From the NCBI RefSeq assembly GCF_021917145.1, contig NW_025813700.1, forward strand, positions 124,001 through 188,000: DNA of 64,000 nucleotides, read 5' to 3'. This document shows, one piece after another, positions 21,596-34,620 of this stretch (positions are counted from its first letter, which is position 1; every line of letters starts with the position of its first letter). The notes under the pieces are model-generated. The model was not told the origin of the DNA, searched no databases, and saw nothing but the letters and a program-made list of their open reading frames with translations. The position numbers and the translations under genes are program-made. This stretch comes from Hypomesus transpacificus. Its lineage: Eukaryota > Chordata > Actinopteri > Osmeriformes > Osmeridae.

Positions 21596-24500
21596 ATGGA
21601 CGTCAGGCTTAGTGAAGGAACGATAGAGGTAAGTAATAACAAGTTGGCTAATATGAGTAAAAATGCTGTCTGAGCGCACTGAGTAACTATTTGTAGGTTA
21701 TTTGTTAGGTTGTTGTGGTTTCATAGATAAACTCACTGTTCTAAGACAGCTAGCCAGTTTAGCTGCGGTGCCGACGTTGTCTACAAATGTAGCAACTAGC
21801 AAGCAATTACTTGAAGGGAGAATTTGTGCTACACTAACATTCTTGGTAAAATAATAATATCCACCTACAGAATCTACCAACACAAAATACAAATTTATAA
21901 ATATGATGTCGTTGGTTATGTGTGGTTAGCATGTCAACATTGCTGTACTATATATATACAAATGTATGTATATTTGTTTTCTTGAAGGCTATAAACGAAG
22001 GCACCTGTATTGCCAATGCTTTACTACAGGTCGTGGTAAGTGTTTTATCTTTACTCTACATTGCTGTCTTGTCAGCATTATGGGAGACTGTTGTGTCTGC
22101 TTGTATCCCAAACAGGGATTGTTATGGTTCCAAGAATCATAACACGTGGCACCCTAAGAAGTGAGAAGAGAAGTTGCCATGGGTAACCGCTGGGAACGCT
22201 CTTAATTGAAGCCCTGTTGTTGGGTTACTTTTGATTTTGGGATCTATGTTCACTCATGGGAAGAAGTAAGGACTAAGAGTGACAGGTCAAGCTGACCCAG
22301 CCAGAGGAGTAAGCAGGAACACACATGTCGGTCTCATTGAGGGGATTGCTGATTGGCTGAGCAGAAGGGGGTGAACTTGGGGTTGGGGTGAAAAGGGAAC
22401 ATGGAGAGAGGTATTGAGCGGACATCAGAGATAGTGAGTGCACATGCATGTTGGCTTTATCGAAGACCGGTTGGCCTTGGCCAAACGTGGGAAACAATAT
22501 ATATAGAACAGTGGTTCCCAACCCTGGTCCTCGGGACCCCCTGTCCTGCATGTTTGAAATGTGTCCCTGCTTCAACACACCTGATTCAAATGATGGTCGT
22601 TAACAGGCTTCTGCAGAGACAGATAACGACCCATTCATTCACCACTGATCTAGAACATTGTGAAGTCATAGCATGCAGGGCGGGAGATTGTCCTCATATC
22701 AAGCTATATAATAGGAAGTGTCTTGTGTGAAAGACTGCTTTCTGTGTCATATGCTACCATGTGCTGCATTGCTCAATAAACCATCAAGCCACCTTGACTT
22801 TGAAAGATATTCCGTCTCCGAATCTATTTTTGACTAAATCCTTCTGAAATAAAAACAGCAGGTCACTGCAACATTGTGAATCAGCTGGTGGGTTAACTGA
22901 CCCGGGTTATGTTACATAACCTGCTTTCTGGAATACCCCCAGTGTCAAAAGGGCCTTGTCATGACTCAGTTACACCCCATCCATGTTCCTCCTTGTCCTG
23001 CTTCTCAGAACCTGCGTCGGATCGATGGGCCCCCTACCCGCTATCGCCTCATGATGAGTGACGGCCGACACTCCTTCTCCTGTGAGTCCCCGCCCCCCCT
23101 CACCCCCCCTCATCCCAGCCGTCAGCAGGATGTTGACACACGGTGTTTGAGCCTAACGTGTTGGTCTCTTTCCTTCCTGTGTGTGCGTGTGTTTGTGTGT
23201 GTGTGTAGCCTTCATGCTGGCCTCCCAGTTGAACCGTTTGGTTGACGAGGGTCATGTGGAGATCCACTGTGTGTGCAATGTGAAGAAGATGGCCACGAAT
23301 ACAATCAAAGATGGGAGGTAGGCGTCTGTCTGTCTGACTGACTGTCTGACTGTCTGGTCATCAGTCCATCCATCCATACTATACTGTGTCTGTCTATCTG
23401 TCTGTATGTTCATCCATGTGTCCATCCATTCAAACTGTGCTGTGTCTGTGTGTGATTGCGTTCCAGACAAGTGGTGATAATCCTGGAAATGGACGTGGTG
23501 AAATCAGCGAAGGACATCGGGGGGAAGATAGGAGTGCCCACTCCCTACCTGGGCGGTAAGATCAGGTCCACTTTCACGGCCATCAAGAAATACAGGAAGT
23601 GACCCGTCTGGAGACTGCAGGCTGAAATTGCATGCTCACATTCAGCCGTGCGGTGTGGGGGTATTTTTACCATGGTGATTCATCCCACCCCCCCACAGGG
23701 CAGACCAGCTCTCCCCAGAAGGCTGACCAGACCCCCCCTCCTCCTGCTCGGGCTCCTGCCCCTCCTCCTGCTCGGGCTCCTGCCCCTCCTCCTGCTCGGG
23801 CTCCTGCCCCTCCTCCTGCTCGGGCTCCTGCCCCTCCTCCTCCAGCACCTCCACACAGCCCCCATACTGGTGAGGATTCAGTACTGCAGGGTCGGGGTAT
23901 TCGCTTAATGTAACTTGGAGACAGGGCTCGCAACTCACTTGTGTTCCTCAATGTCCTAGTGCCGTCCCGAAGTGCAATATGAACTGTCCCAAACTGAACT
24001 TGACCCGTCCAAAAATGTAAATTCTTGTGTTTTTGACATTCTGACATGGGTCTAGGTTATTTTCAACACTACTTAAGTCATTCGTGGGGGTCAAATCAAT
24101 TTCAAAATTTCAATGTAAACACATACACTATAGAATACACAATTTTCTTGCTTGTTTCATGGTGGTACTAACACAATTCTTGTGGTCGCCGGCAAATAAC
24201 ATTTCAGGAATTCAATTGGAATTTTTAAATACCATTGATATTCATGAAAGCACACATGCCAGTAACAATGGTTATCCCTTTCGTTGCCGTTGTGAAAAGT
24301 GATGTCTGGTCAGTGTGAAAAATACTATGCTCAAGACTGACCAACAGGGGGCGCTATTTCCACACAAACTGCACTGTAGTGCCTGTTCACCATGTGGTGG
24401 TCGCTGGCAAATTACATTTCAGGAATTCAATCGGAATTTTCAAATCACATTGATATTCCTAAAAGCACGCATGCCCATTTCACACAAGGAGAGCAAATGT

Positions 24501-27500
24501 GCCTTTTAATAGAATTAAAATACATTAAAACTACCCGTTTTAATAAACGTATGCAAGACAGGTTTAATGTCTATGATATTCACAACCCTTCCCTATAATG
24601 AACATGATGACACTCGATGATAACAAGTTCAGCTCAGCTTAGTTGCGTCTATGTCCTAATAATTAATGTCTTTATCTGTACTCTGCCATGCACCTTTTTA
24701 ATGCAATTTAAAATGTCCAGCTAGATTCGAATAGATTGCCACAGATACCCGCAGATGTGACCATTTATAAGAAGCCTATTGCAAGTCATTTCATGCACAC
24801 GATGGCCCAGATTAGGGCTATCATCTGCATGGGAAACTTTTGATTGGAGGATGATTGTGACTGTCTCTTGAAGGTTACCCTTGATTTAATAGCCCAAGCC
24901 TGGCCGGAGATGGGCAGTGCATTAGCACAGTATATCAAGTGTCCAAGAGGCTATTTGTAAACGTATCTCACTGTAGATACAGCTGACTGCAGGCTGCTAG
25001 CGTGTTCGAACCGCCACATAGAGTGTAGTCCCACTCAGGGGTTAGCTAACGAGTGGGTGTATTCTCACTGCCCTTGTGTGGTTGTGTGTGTTTATGTGTG
25101 CGTGTGTTTTGCGAATTCACACACAAAAAAAAACCTTGTGTGTGGGCTGGCTCTCTCTCCCCGAGGTTCAAGGTTTCAGCCGTAGAAATCTGCTGTTTTG
25201 GAATCTGCCGGGGCGACCCCCGAGAAGTGTGTGCTCTCCTTGTGCGTTACGCGATTCGGAATGCGCGGGTGGGCCTCGGGGTTCAAGGTTTTGGAAAGAA
25301 ACGGCACCGTTGTGTAGTGAAGGCCTTTGTCAGGGGAGGAGGAGACTTGAGGGGCTCCTGAATGGGGATGGGCACAGGCAGGTCGATGAAGCAGCAGTCT
25401 GCCAGGCATCCCCCTCCCTCCATCCCTCCCTCCAGTACCTAGAACAGTACAGGAGATCCCTGTGCCCTGGATCCTGCTGTGCCAGATAATGGCTGCAGTG
25501 GTCGTGCCTCGACACTGAACACTGAACACATGTGAAGAGGCTTATGAACCGGGCGCGGTGGATTCAGTCCATCTCCTCCTGTATGTCTGTCTCTCCTGTC
25601 TCTGCCCTGTTCCCTCTCCCTTCCTCTGTCCGCTCCTGGCTCCTTTCTCTCTCTTTCTCCCCTCTCTCCCTTTCTCTCTCTCTCTCTCTCTTCCTCTCTC
25701 TCCCTCGCTCTCCCTCCCGCCATCACGGTAACGTGTGTATGAATATTGATGTTAATTATCCCCCGTCTGAAAATAGTTGCTCTATCGGTGATTTCCCACA
25801 GGAAAACATTCATGACACACACACACGCATACACACTGACACGTCCACCAGACAGTATGAAAGAGCTGAGGGGTTTGTTGTGATCAGCAACAAGAGCCTT
25901 AACCAGGGGGGGGGGGACACACTCCATGGAATTGGGCGCCTTCTTTTTATATCTCTGCCAATTTCCCTCTGCCGTTTGGCACGGATGATCCTCCGTGCCA
26001 AACTGGGGCAGGGTGTGGACTACATAATTTACACGTTAGCCCAACTGAGGGAGCCGCAGGGGCCGTTGTCAGGCATGGCCAGCTGAAAAACCTTTTCTCT
26101 CCCACTACGGGCCCGGGGAAGTGTAAGCGTTTGGGGCATCTCGCTCTCGTTTTTTGTAATCCTTCGTATCTTCCCAGCGTCGGGAATCCTCTCGGGGGCT
26201 CATGGGAGTTGTAGTCCAGTTGTTAACCTGCTGTGTGTTTCCCACTCTGTTTCCCACTCTGTTTCCCAGCAGCCTCCTCTTCGAGGGGGGGCTACGGCAG
26301 AGGCTACGGCAGGGGGAAGAAGACGGCGTCTGTGGGTCCCTTGTCCCCTGGACCGTCCCCAACCAAACCGGACAAAATGGTCCCCATCGCCAGCCTCAAC
26401 CCGTACCAGACCAAGTCAGTGCCTGTGTTTTGTCGGTGTCCATTTGTGTGTAAAAACAGGAGGCAACCGAGAGAAAGAGGGGAAAAAAAGTACTTTTAAT
26501 AGACAGGGAGAACCCCCCCATGTATTTCTGATTAACCGTCTAGTCTCTCGTCTAGTCTAGTCTCTCGCCAGTCTCTCGTCTAGTCTCTTGTCTTCATCGA
26601 GCACCGCTGTTAGTTGTCGTGCTCGCCTGGTTCCGCACAGCTCCACCCTCGCTCTCACCACCCTCTCCAACCCCTCCAGCGCTTCCGCTTGTGTCCTCTC
26701 TCTCTCTCTCTCTCCCTCCCTCTCTCCTCCTCGTCATGGCCCACGGTGCTCCAGCAGGGTGGAGACGGAGCCAAACTCAATATTGTCTTTACGGTCCGGT
26801 CAATTTGAAGCTTCGTTTTTTTTTTTTTAGGGGGGGGGGGTTTTAGAGCTACGAGGCAGGGGAATGGAGAACCGTCCAATAAAAACGCTACTGCTGGGCG
26901 GACCGGTGGCACCCATAACTCAAGCTGCTCGGAACTGCTGATGAAACGGAATCCGAGTAGCCTACCCATGAGGCCTTCCTTTTATTTTGTTTCTTTGTGT
27001 GTGTGTGTGTGCGTGTGTGCGCGTGTGTGCGTAAGCTCCAGCCCTCACACTTTGCTAGTATACAGTTTTGCATAACGTGCGGATTTGCTGTGCGTGTGTG
27101 TGTGGGTCTGCACAGTGTGAAAGGGACACGCATTCTCTTCCTCGGCTTCTTTTCTCCCCCCCGCGTGTAATTGCGTCCACAGCCTGGTGTAATTGGCTTT
27201 TAGCCACTGTAAAACTCGCTGCCGCCGCCTTATCCACGTTGAGCAGGGAGAGAGGTTTACGCAAGGCCAGCAGCAGCTCGCATGATAGGGATTTAATTGC
27301 TGGCTGAGTTATGGTATGAATATCCCCCCCCCCCCACACACACACACACACACCCTCCCTCCTCGCTCTCATTTACCAGCGCAGTAAAACAACACTCCCG
27401 CGTCAATTGAACCGCCTTGTCATTCGATAACGGTAAAAAAACGAAACAAAAAAAATGGCGCGTTGTCGCAGTGCCCGGCAGGTGTTGGCGAATGTACCTG

Positions 27501-28547
27501 AGAAGTTCCGTGAACGAAGCGACATCCCTTTTTTTGGGTGTGAGGGAGAGGAAGTTTAAAGGACCGACGCCGTGACGCATCCTGTTTTTCTTGGGAGTAT
27601 TCTTCTTTTTGTTTGTTCAGCGTGGAGGCGGGGTGGGGGGGGGGTATAGGGGGAGGATGTGTGCGATGTTGGCGAGTGCTTGTAGATATCCCCTCCTCAT
27701 TGGAAGCAGGTGTTGTCAGAGCAGGGAAACATCTAGAACTTGCAGGACAGTGGGTCCCGAGAACCAGGGTGGAGAAACACAAGATCCAGCGGATGGCACT
27801 TCCAGTGTGAATGTGCCAGGGATTGGGGAAGGGAGGTCTCTAATTGGTGCTGTTTCCCCCCCATCTCCTCTCTCCCATCACCTCCCACGTCATCTCTCCC
27901 CAAACCCCTGGCCCCTCCTCCTCACTCCCCAACCCCGTGGCCCCTCCTCCCCTCCTGTGGCCCCTCCTCCTCTCTCCCCTCCCATGGCCCCTCCTCCTCT
28001 CCCCCTGGCCCCTCCTCCTCTCCCCCTGGCCCCTCCTCCTATCCCCCTGGCCCCTCCTCCTCTCCCCCTGGCCCCAGGTGGACCATCAGAGCCCGGGTCA
28101 CCAACAAGAGTTCCATCCGCACCTGGAACAACTCCAGAGGAGAGGGCAAGCTCTTCTCCTTCGAGATCGTTGACGAGAGCGTGAGTACCCTGTGTGTGAG
28201 AGACAGAGTTTGTGTGCGTGTGCGTGCGTGTGTGTGTGTGGGCGTTTAATTACCCTAGTGGTGGACTCAAAGTCCAGAAGTTGTGTGGACCCGACATATT
28301 TTTGGGCACCAGTTTCAGTCTTGGCGGTCCTCACAAGAATAGTTCAACAAGACTGTGTGTGTGTACCAAACCGTTTCTCCTCTGCTGAAACAGAATTGGT
28401 CGTCATGATTGTGGCACATCTGTTGTCCCGAGCCTCTCTTACATTGATTCGTTCTCTATTGATTTCACTTAAACACTAAATGTTTTGTGGGGAGACGGTC
28501 CCTCTGGGCTGGTTAGTGAGTTTGCTTTTCTGTGCTTAACGGACTCT

Positions 28548-28593
<46 letters not shown>

Positions 28594-30074
28594 TTGGCAG
28601 GGGGAGATCCGGATCACAGCCTTCAACAAGGAGGTGGACAAGTTCTTCTCACTGGTCGAGGCAGGAAAGGTGAGTGTGTGTGTGCCCCGGGAGGATGAAC
28701 GCAGGAGGGACTCTCTCTGGGGCTCTGGCGTGGAAGCAGAAGGCCAGACCTGGGGACTCTCTCTGGGGCTCTGGCGTGGTAGTAGAAGGCCAGACCCTGG
28801 AGAGGAGGCCGGTGCATTCAGCTGCCTCCCCCACACCTCACCGTGTGGACTGGAGGATGGAGGGAGCGAGATGTGGAGAGAGAGATATGGAAAGGGGGTT
28901 AATGAGAGAGAGGGGGGGGTGTGTGAGAGAAAGAGAGATATGGGGAGAGAAAATGAGAGGGGGGAGGCGAGAGAGGGAGGGAGAGAGAGAGGGAAAAAGA
29001 TAAGGTGGAAGAGGGCACGGGAGAGAGGGAGAGAAGGAAGGAAGGGATGAGGGAGTGGTAAATGAAGACGTGTGCTGTGCAGATTGAGTTTAAATTGGCC
29101 TGTTTAGCCGTCTCGCTCTCTGTCACCTCTATTTTCTGCCGCATTAGCGACTTGATGATGCTGATATGACACCTCCAGCTGTCAGGGCCCCAGGTTTTCC
29201 CTAGCCCGACCAAAACCTCAGTAGAAACCTCCAGCCCTGTGTTATCAAACCTGACCCCGTCATAACGAAATAATAATATCATCAAAATACAACTTCAACG
29301 AAACCATGACATAACCTTAATTAAGCTAACATTTAAGACGTGCTGTTTACTTTTCCACTCTTTTCAGGGCTGTCATCTTGGTTGTATGCCAATTCATGCA
29401 ATAAAATATAGCCAACGATAGTTTTTAAAATGTTTTTGGCTCGCTTCAATGTGAGAATAGATGATGGTACGCTATGCTTTCATCAATCAACTTAATGGTC
29501 TTGGGGTGCATGGACAATTAAGGTTTAAGACATTGTGTCTCCCTCCCTCTACCTCCATCTTCCTCTCCTCCCCCTGTCCTCCTCCACTCCTCCATCCTGC
29601 TTTTCCTCTCCCCTCCTCCTCTCCCTCCCACCCCCTCCTCTCTCTCCCACCCCCTCCCCTCCTCCTTTCCTCTCCCCTCCTCCTCTCCCCCCTCCTCCTT
29701 TCCTCTCCCCTCCTCCTCTCTCTCCCACCCCCCCCTCCTCCTTTCCTCTCCCCTCCTCCTCTCTCTCCCACCCCCCGTCCTCCTTTCCTCTCCCCTCCTC
29801 CTCTCTCTCCCACCCCCCCTCCTCTCCCCTCCTCCTCTCCCCCCCCCCTCCTCCTCTCCTCTCCCCTCCTCCTCCCTGCAGGTGTACTACATCTCCCGGG
29901 CAACGCTGAAGGTGGCCAACAAACAGTTCAACCCCTTGAAGAACGACTACGAGATTTCCCTCCACGCCGACTCCTCCATCCTGCCCTGCGACGACAGCCG
30001 GGAGGTCCCCATCGTGCAGTGCCACTTTGTGCCCATCGCGGAGCTGGAGAACCGAGACAAGGACGCCATCCTAG
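21596..30074 (+). CDS. rpa1: Replication protein A 70-kDa subunit, 5' part only
   Basis: Ten coding exons: 21596-21628, 21988-22035, 23009-23081, 23209-23317, 23467-23555, 23699-23869, 26270-26414, 28078-28180, 28601-28669, 29882-30074. They are in phase and give 344 complete codons. The start [11 protein letters not shown] matches human MVGQLSEGAIA. The RPA70N domain follows ([26 protein letters not shown]). Then comes a linker with four PPPARAPA repeats and a Gly-Arg stretch, [15 protein letters not shown], and DNA-binding domain A ([35 protein letters not shown]). RPA binds single-stranded DNA in replication and repair. Human RPA1 has 616 residues. DBD-B, the zinc-binding DBD-C and the C-terminus are missing here: no further exon is found before or after the 500-N gap at 31774. 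The gene body is intact as far as it goes, so I read this as an assembly break and not a pseudogene. Confidence 0.93.
22507..22615 (+). mobile_element. hAT-type MITE fragment
   Basis: CAGTGGTTCCCAACCCTGGT, then CGGGACCCCCTGTCCTGCAT and CTTCAACACACCTGATTCAA, are the left part of a short non-autonomous element very common in teleosts. The matching right end is not clear. It lies in rpa1 intron 2. Confidence 0.7.
23732..23843 (+). repeat. rpa1: Coding 24-bp tandem repeat in rpa1 exon 6
   Basis: Four copies of a 24-base unit encode PPPARAPA in the flexible linker between RPA70N and DBD-A. Copies are identical at DNA level, so the expansion is recent. The exon (171 nt) keeps consensus borders and phase. 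The other two frames and the antisense also stay open across the array, which explains several spurious long frames here. Confidence 0.9.
24168..24480. repeat. Two diverged copies of a ~90-bp segment
   Basis: The words GTGGTCGC(C/T)GGCAAAT and CATTTCAGGAATTCAAT occur at about 24181-24290 and again at about 24398-24475, with ATTGATATTC and AAAGCAC(A/G)CATGCC in both. The segments are about 216 bases apart in the same orientation, in rpa1 intron 6. Either a local duplication or two units of an unnamed repeat. Confidence 0.7.
27680..27785 (-). mobile_element. hAT-type MITE fragment, opposite orientation
   Basis: GCAGGGAAACATCTAGAACT, GCAGGACAGTGGGTCCCGAG and ACCAGGGTGGAGAAACAC are the reverse complement of the element seen at 22507. 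It lies in rpa1 intron 7 and is diverged and incomplete. Confidence 0.6.
27905..28076. repeat. Pyrimidine-rich 21-bp tandem repeat before rpa1 exon 8
   Basis: About six copies of a unit containing CCCCTGGCCCCTCCTCCTCT lead directly into the acceptor CCCCAG at 28072-28077, so the repeat supplies the polypyrimidine tract of this intron. Confidence 0.85.
28548..28592. repeat. (GT)n microsatellite
   Basis: A pure GT run just upstream of the rpa1 exon 9 acceptor (TTGGCAG ending at 28600). Confidence 0.95.
29530..29880. repeat. 350-bp polypyrimidine tract
   Basis: Repeated CTCCCCTCCTCCT and CTCTCTCCCACCCC units run without a break into the acceptor CTGCAG of rpa1 exon 10. Purines are almost absent on the plus strand, so an intramolecular triplex is possible. 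Confidence 0.9.
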
Positions 30075-30537
30075 GTGAGGGGAGTCAGGGGGTGGGGAGG
30101 GGAGACGGAGGGAGGGACGGAGGGCGTGTTGGCAGAGGCAGGGAGGGAGCGAGAGAGGGGAGAGGGCGAGAGAGGGAGGAATGAGAGAAGGAAATGAAAG
30201 GAGAGAGGGGACGGAGGATTGTGGAGAACAGAAGGAAAATAATATGGGGGAGGGGGAGGGGGGGGAGAAATGAGTATAGGAACATCATATTCTTGATTCT
30301 CTGTACTTTAATTGGAGGCCATTAGCTGACGCGCTGTGATCCGCCAGTCTTCAGGCCTCCCACGATTATTGTAATTTTCCATAAATGATTAACCCATGTG
30401 TGGAAATGTGCGCTTCAAATCCAGGAGAAGAGAAGTGGGGGAGGAGGGAAGGGAGGAGAGGGGAGGGAGGTGGAATTAGTCGGCAACCTTGAAGCCTATA
30501 GATTATTTTGTGCTCGGCGGTGTCATTACTAACTAGA

Positions 30538-30571
<34 letters not shown>

Positions 30572-30978
30572 GGGGAAGGAGGGGGAGGGAGGGAGGGGGG
30601 AAGAGAGAGTCACTCCGTCATTTTGGACAGACGATGTGGAGAGATGACAGGAGCTCATTCCGCAGTTTGTTCTGATAGTTTAGTTGGTTGGAGGGGTGGG
30701 GTGAGGTGGGGTGGGGCGGTGCCAGCTCTTAATTATAAGTTAAGTGTGAGTCCAGAACTCTGGCAAACAATACCATGACAACGGCTAGAGATTTGGAGGA
30801 CACTCACCTGCCCCAGACTGGGCCCTTCACTTCCACTGTACAAGTCACACTCGCGCACACACACACACAGAGTTGTCCATGACAGACATGTGATGGTGCT
30901 CCAGACTGTGTTGACAGGTGAGGAGTGTCGGTCTCTGTCTCTCTCTCTGCCCTTTTTCTGCCCCCTCTCTCTCTCTCC

Positions 30979-31018
<40 letters not shown>

Positions 31019-31773
31019 GTCTCGTTTCTTCTCCCCTCTTTTTTAATCTCTCTGCCAGTTACTGTTACTCCTTCATTTCCACTCTTTCAGTGGCCCTCTT
31101 TCTCTTCTGTCACTCACTCCCTATCTCTCTCTCTCTCTGTCACTCTCTCTCTTTTACACTGTTTCTTCTCCCTCCTCTCTCTCTCTCTCTTTGTTAAATA
31201 GGGGATTATAACATGGTAATGAGAACTGTCACTCTGTTCCCATGACGATAATGGAGTTCAGAGGTGGATGACATCGTCTCAATCATAATGGAATTACCGC
31301 AGGCTGTATTAGAACAGGGAGGGGGAGGAGGGAGGGGGAGGAGGACAGAGAACGAGACGCGCCGAGAATGAGGCGGGAGAGGCGGAGATTAGCAGACACT
31401 TGGAAAAGTCGAGAAACCGCGTCCAGGGAGGGTGAGAGAGAGGGAGGGATGGTAAAGTTCCAGGTCGTGTGCACCGCCGCTACAGCGCCGCCGGCTTGTT
31501 GCTGTTGTGGCACCCGCGCGTTGACTGGAGGGTGAAGTCACCGGACAGCAGACGGCCAGGGAGACGGGCTGTCACTGAAAGTGGACCCCCCGCTTCCACT
31601 TTCCTGCCCTGGGTAGTGGCTTCAGATGAGGGCTGAGATGGGGAGAGCCGTAGTTAGTACGGTCACTTTTGATTGTCACGGCCTGTGGTGTGACGCTTGA
31701 TCTGCTCTCCTCTCTCTGGTCTGTTCCTCTCCCTTCTCCTCTCCTCTCTTCTTTTCTCCTCCTCCCCTCCTCT
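30075..31773. other. rpa1 intron 10 start, no further exon
   Basis: No exon of DBD-B is recognisable between the donor at 30075 and the gap. The stretch holds purine-rich DNA (30085-30270), a unique AT-richer block (30285-30425) that could be a conserved non-coding element, a run of 30 G at 30541-30570, CT arrays at 30935-31015 and 31110-31190, and CpG-bearing sequence at 31340-31560. Confidence 0.6.
30541..30570. repeat. Run of 30 guanines
   Basis: An uninterrupted G30 preceded by GAGAG and followed by more G-rich sequence. Such a run can form a G-quadruplex, and its true length is unreliable in most sequencing methods. Confidence 0.9.
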
Positions 31774-32273
31774 NNNNNNNNNNNNNNNNNNNNNNNNNNN
31801 NNNNNNNNNNNNNNNNNNNNNNNNNNNNNNNNNNNNNNNNNNNNNNNNNNNNNNNNNNNNNNNNNNNNNNNNNNNNNNNNNNNNNNNNNNNNNNNNNNNN
31901 NNNNNNNNNNNNNNNNNNNNNNNNNNNNNNNNNNNNNNNNNNNNNNNNNNNNNNNNNNNNNNNNNNNNNNNNNNNNNNNNNNNNNNNNNNNNNNNNNNNN
32001 NNNNNNNNNNNNNNNNNNNNNNNNNNNNNNNNNNNNNNNNNNNNNNNNNNNNNNNNNNNNNNNNNNNNNNNNNNNNNNNNNNNNNNNNNNNNNNNNNNNN
32101 NNNNNNNNNNNNNNNNNNNNNNNNNNNNNNNNNNNNNNNNNNNNNNNNNNNNNNNNNNNNNNNNNNNNNNNNNNNNNNNNNNNNNNNNNNNNNNNNNNNN
32201 NNNNNNNNNNNNNNNNNNNNNNNNNNNNNNNNNNNNNNNNNNNNNNNNNNNNNNNNNNNNNNNNNNNNNNNNN
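31774..32273. other. Assembly gap (500 N)
   Basis: Exactly 500 unknown bases, the usual placeholder for a join of unknown size. The left edge is a CT-rich tract and the right edge begins CACTCACACC. The rpa1 gene is open at the left edge and never resumes on the right. Confidence 1.
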
Positions 32274-34484
32274 CACTCACACCCTCTCGAGGTTGAAAAT
32301 GAAGCAAAGCGGAGAGATGAACTTTCTTTCTCTCTTCAAGGACGATAAATAATTCCCTCATATCCCTGTATCCTCTTTTCATAACTCATCTCCCCCATCC
32401 CGTCATAAAATGTAGAAGAACTCTTCCCCTCTCTGTTAAGTTTCATGGCAGTTGGCTAGGAGACAGAACAGAGCTCACATAATCATCTTAATAAGCCGTG
32501 GCAGAGCCAAATAACTTGACTCATTTCTTCTGACATTTCGAGAATAAAGTCAACAAACGGGACCATAATATTGACACAGTCATTGACGACAAAGAGATGG
32601 CCTGAGGATTGTTTGTTGTTGGTCGTGGCAACGACACATTCGAAACAGCGAGGGAGAAGATGTTTCTAGAAACTCAAATAAGCAGTCAAATAAACCAGTC
32701 GGGAGAACCTCAGGACAATTTTATCTAGTCCTCTCAATCCCGAAGTTCAGTGTTTTAGGCGAAACGTGGGGCACCATGATCAAATTACAGGTTGGCCCTT
32801 GCTTTAACGAAATGCCTGTTCCAAGAAGTAACAATCAGACTGATAAAAACCTTTATTTCCCACCCTCGCCTTCCAGTAGACCCAGTCAAGTTAGACAACC
32901 CTATTTGCAGTAAATCAGCTAAGCATGCTAGTGACATCAGCTAACGCTGAAAGCCAACTCAAACTCTAACCCTTCAGTACAGGGCCTCTTTCCCAGGATG
33001 ATTGGAGTTCACTGTGTGAGGTTCATTGGTAGATAATTGCGTTTGTTACTTGACGTCTGGGAGTAATGTGATACTGGGAGAAGATCAGTACATGGGCTCA
33101 GAATAACAAACTCTCCACGGCATTCAATTCCTCCAACGAGTAAGACGATAGGCCAATTTCACATGGATTAAACCGTTTTATTTGTGTTTTTATATTGTTT
33201 TGTACCGCAACACCAACAGAAATGTACACAGCTTTACTTCTCGAACAGAAACATGACCGAAACCGTGTTTATTTTGAAAACTGGACATTTCCACCACCGA
33301 GCACATCATCGTAAGCCCAAAAGCTCGCGACACACACACACAGCAAGCTCATGTTAACACACAGCAAACTCATGTTCCACCGGCTCTCAATGAAGAGCTC
33401 TATTTTTAGCGCAGCGAGAAGCAGACTATGCCATCAGCGGGCAGTAAAAGCGGGCCCATGCAGGCGGAGCCCACGGAGGGCTCGGGCAGCGGGGAAACTG
33501 ATAAACACACATCTGACTGGGCGCTCGCACGGCAGCCCACTTGGGGTTGGTCTTCTGTTGGCCGCCGACGTGCCAGAACAGTGGGTTAACAAGCGGAGTG
33601 GTTGAACTCACGTTGGCACACACGTGTTGGTGCGTGCGTGCGCGTGCGTGCGCGTGCATGAAGCAGACCTCTTCAATAAATGCAATTAGTGGCCGACTCA
33701 CTCAAGACCGGTAGGGCTGTTAACATCCACTGGAGAGCACTAAAAGAGGGAGGGAGAGAGGTGAAGGAGATGGATAAAAAGATAGAGAGAGAGGGGGGAG
33801 GGTAGGAAGGAGAACATGCTATTGATTGACACCCTGACCTTTTCTTGAGTCTGTGTTCACCGATTGGTGGGAGATGGGGCCTGACTGGTGATGCATGCGC
33901 CGGGCATTTTCAATATGAGAGCAGCACGGACTGTTGTCCTGGCAAAGTGGAAAAGCACCACACACACGCACCACATACTCAGACACACACACACATACAC
34001 ATTGGCCTTGGAATGGGGGTGGTGATTGAAGGAACATGGTGACGCCAGAGAGGGTTAGGGGGCGTTTGATTCGACTGTAAAACCACAACTAAGGCATTTT
34101 GTGTGTGCGTGTTTGGGGGACTGGGTGGGGGTGAGGGTGGGGGGGGGGGCAGCAACAGAAACCAGGAGAGAGGGGGGTGGGGGTTCTGTCTGTGGTTAAA
34201 GCTTTTGCCAATAACACCGACTTGCAGATCTATATTTGAAGCACATAATAAATAGCCTGTCAATTCCCCAAAGGGATGCGGTGGGGAGAGATGGAAGGAG
34301 GACGGGGCGGAGGGGTGGGCGGAGGAGAGGAGAGGAGAGGGGGATGGGATGACCATGAGATACAGCAAGAAAAGGAATGAAGCCAAGAAGAAGGGAAAGA
34401 GAGGGGATTCAGATCCGACGGAAACGTAGATGGAAAGAAAGGATGAAAAGGACTGGGCCAATGGGAGTTGAAGTTTTACATAGA

Positions 34485-34620
<136 letters not shown>

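Noticed and set aside
21596..30074. rpa1 as a pseudogene
   Set aside because: All ten exons keep phase, splice sites and conserved residues with no stops; the truncation coincides with a placeholder gap.
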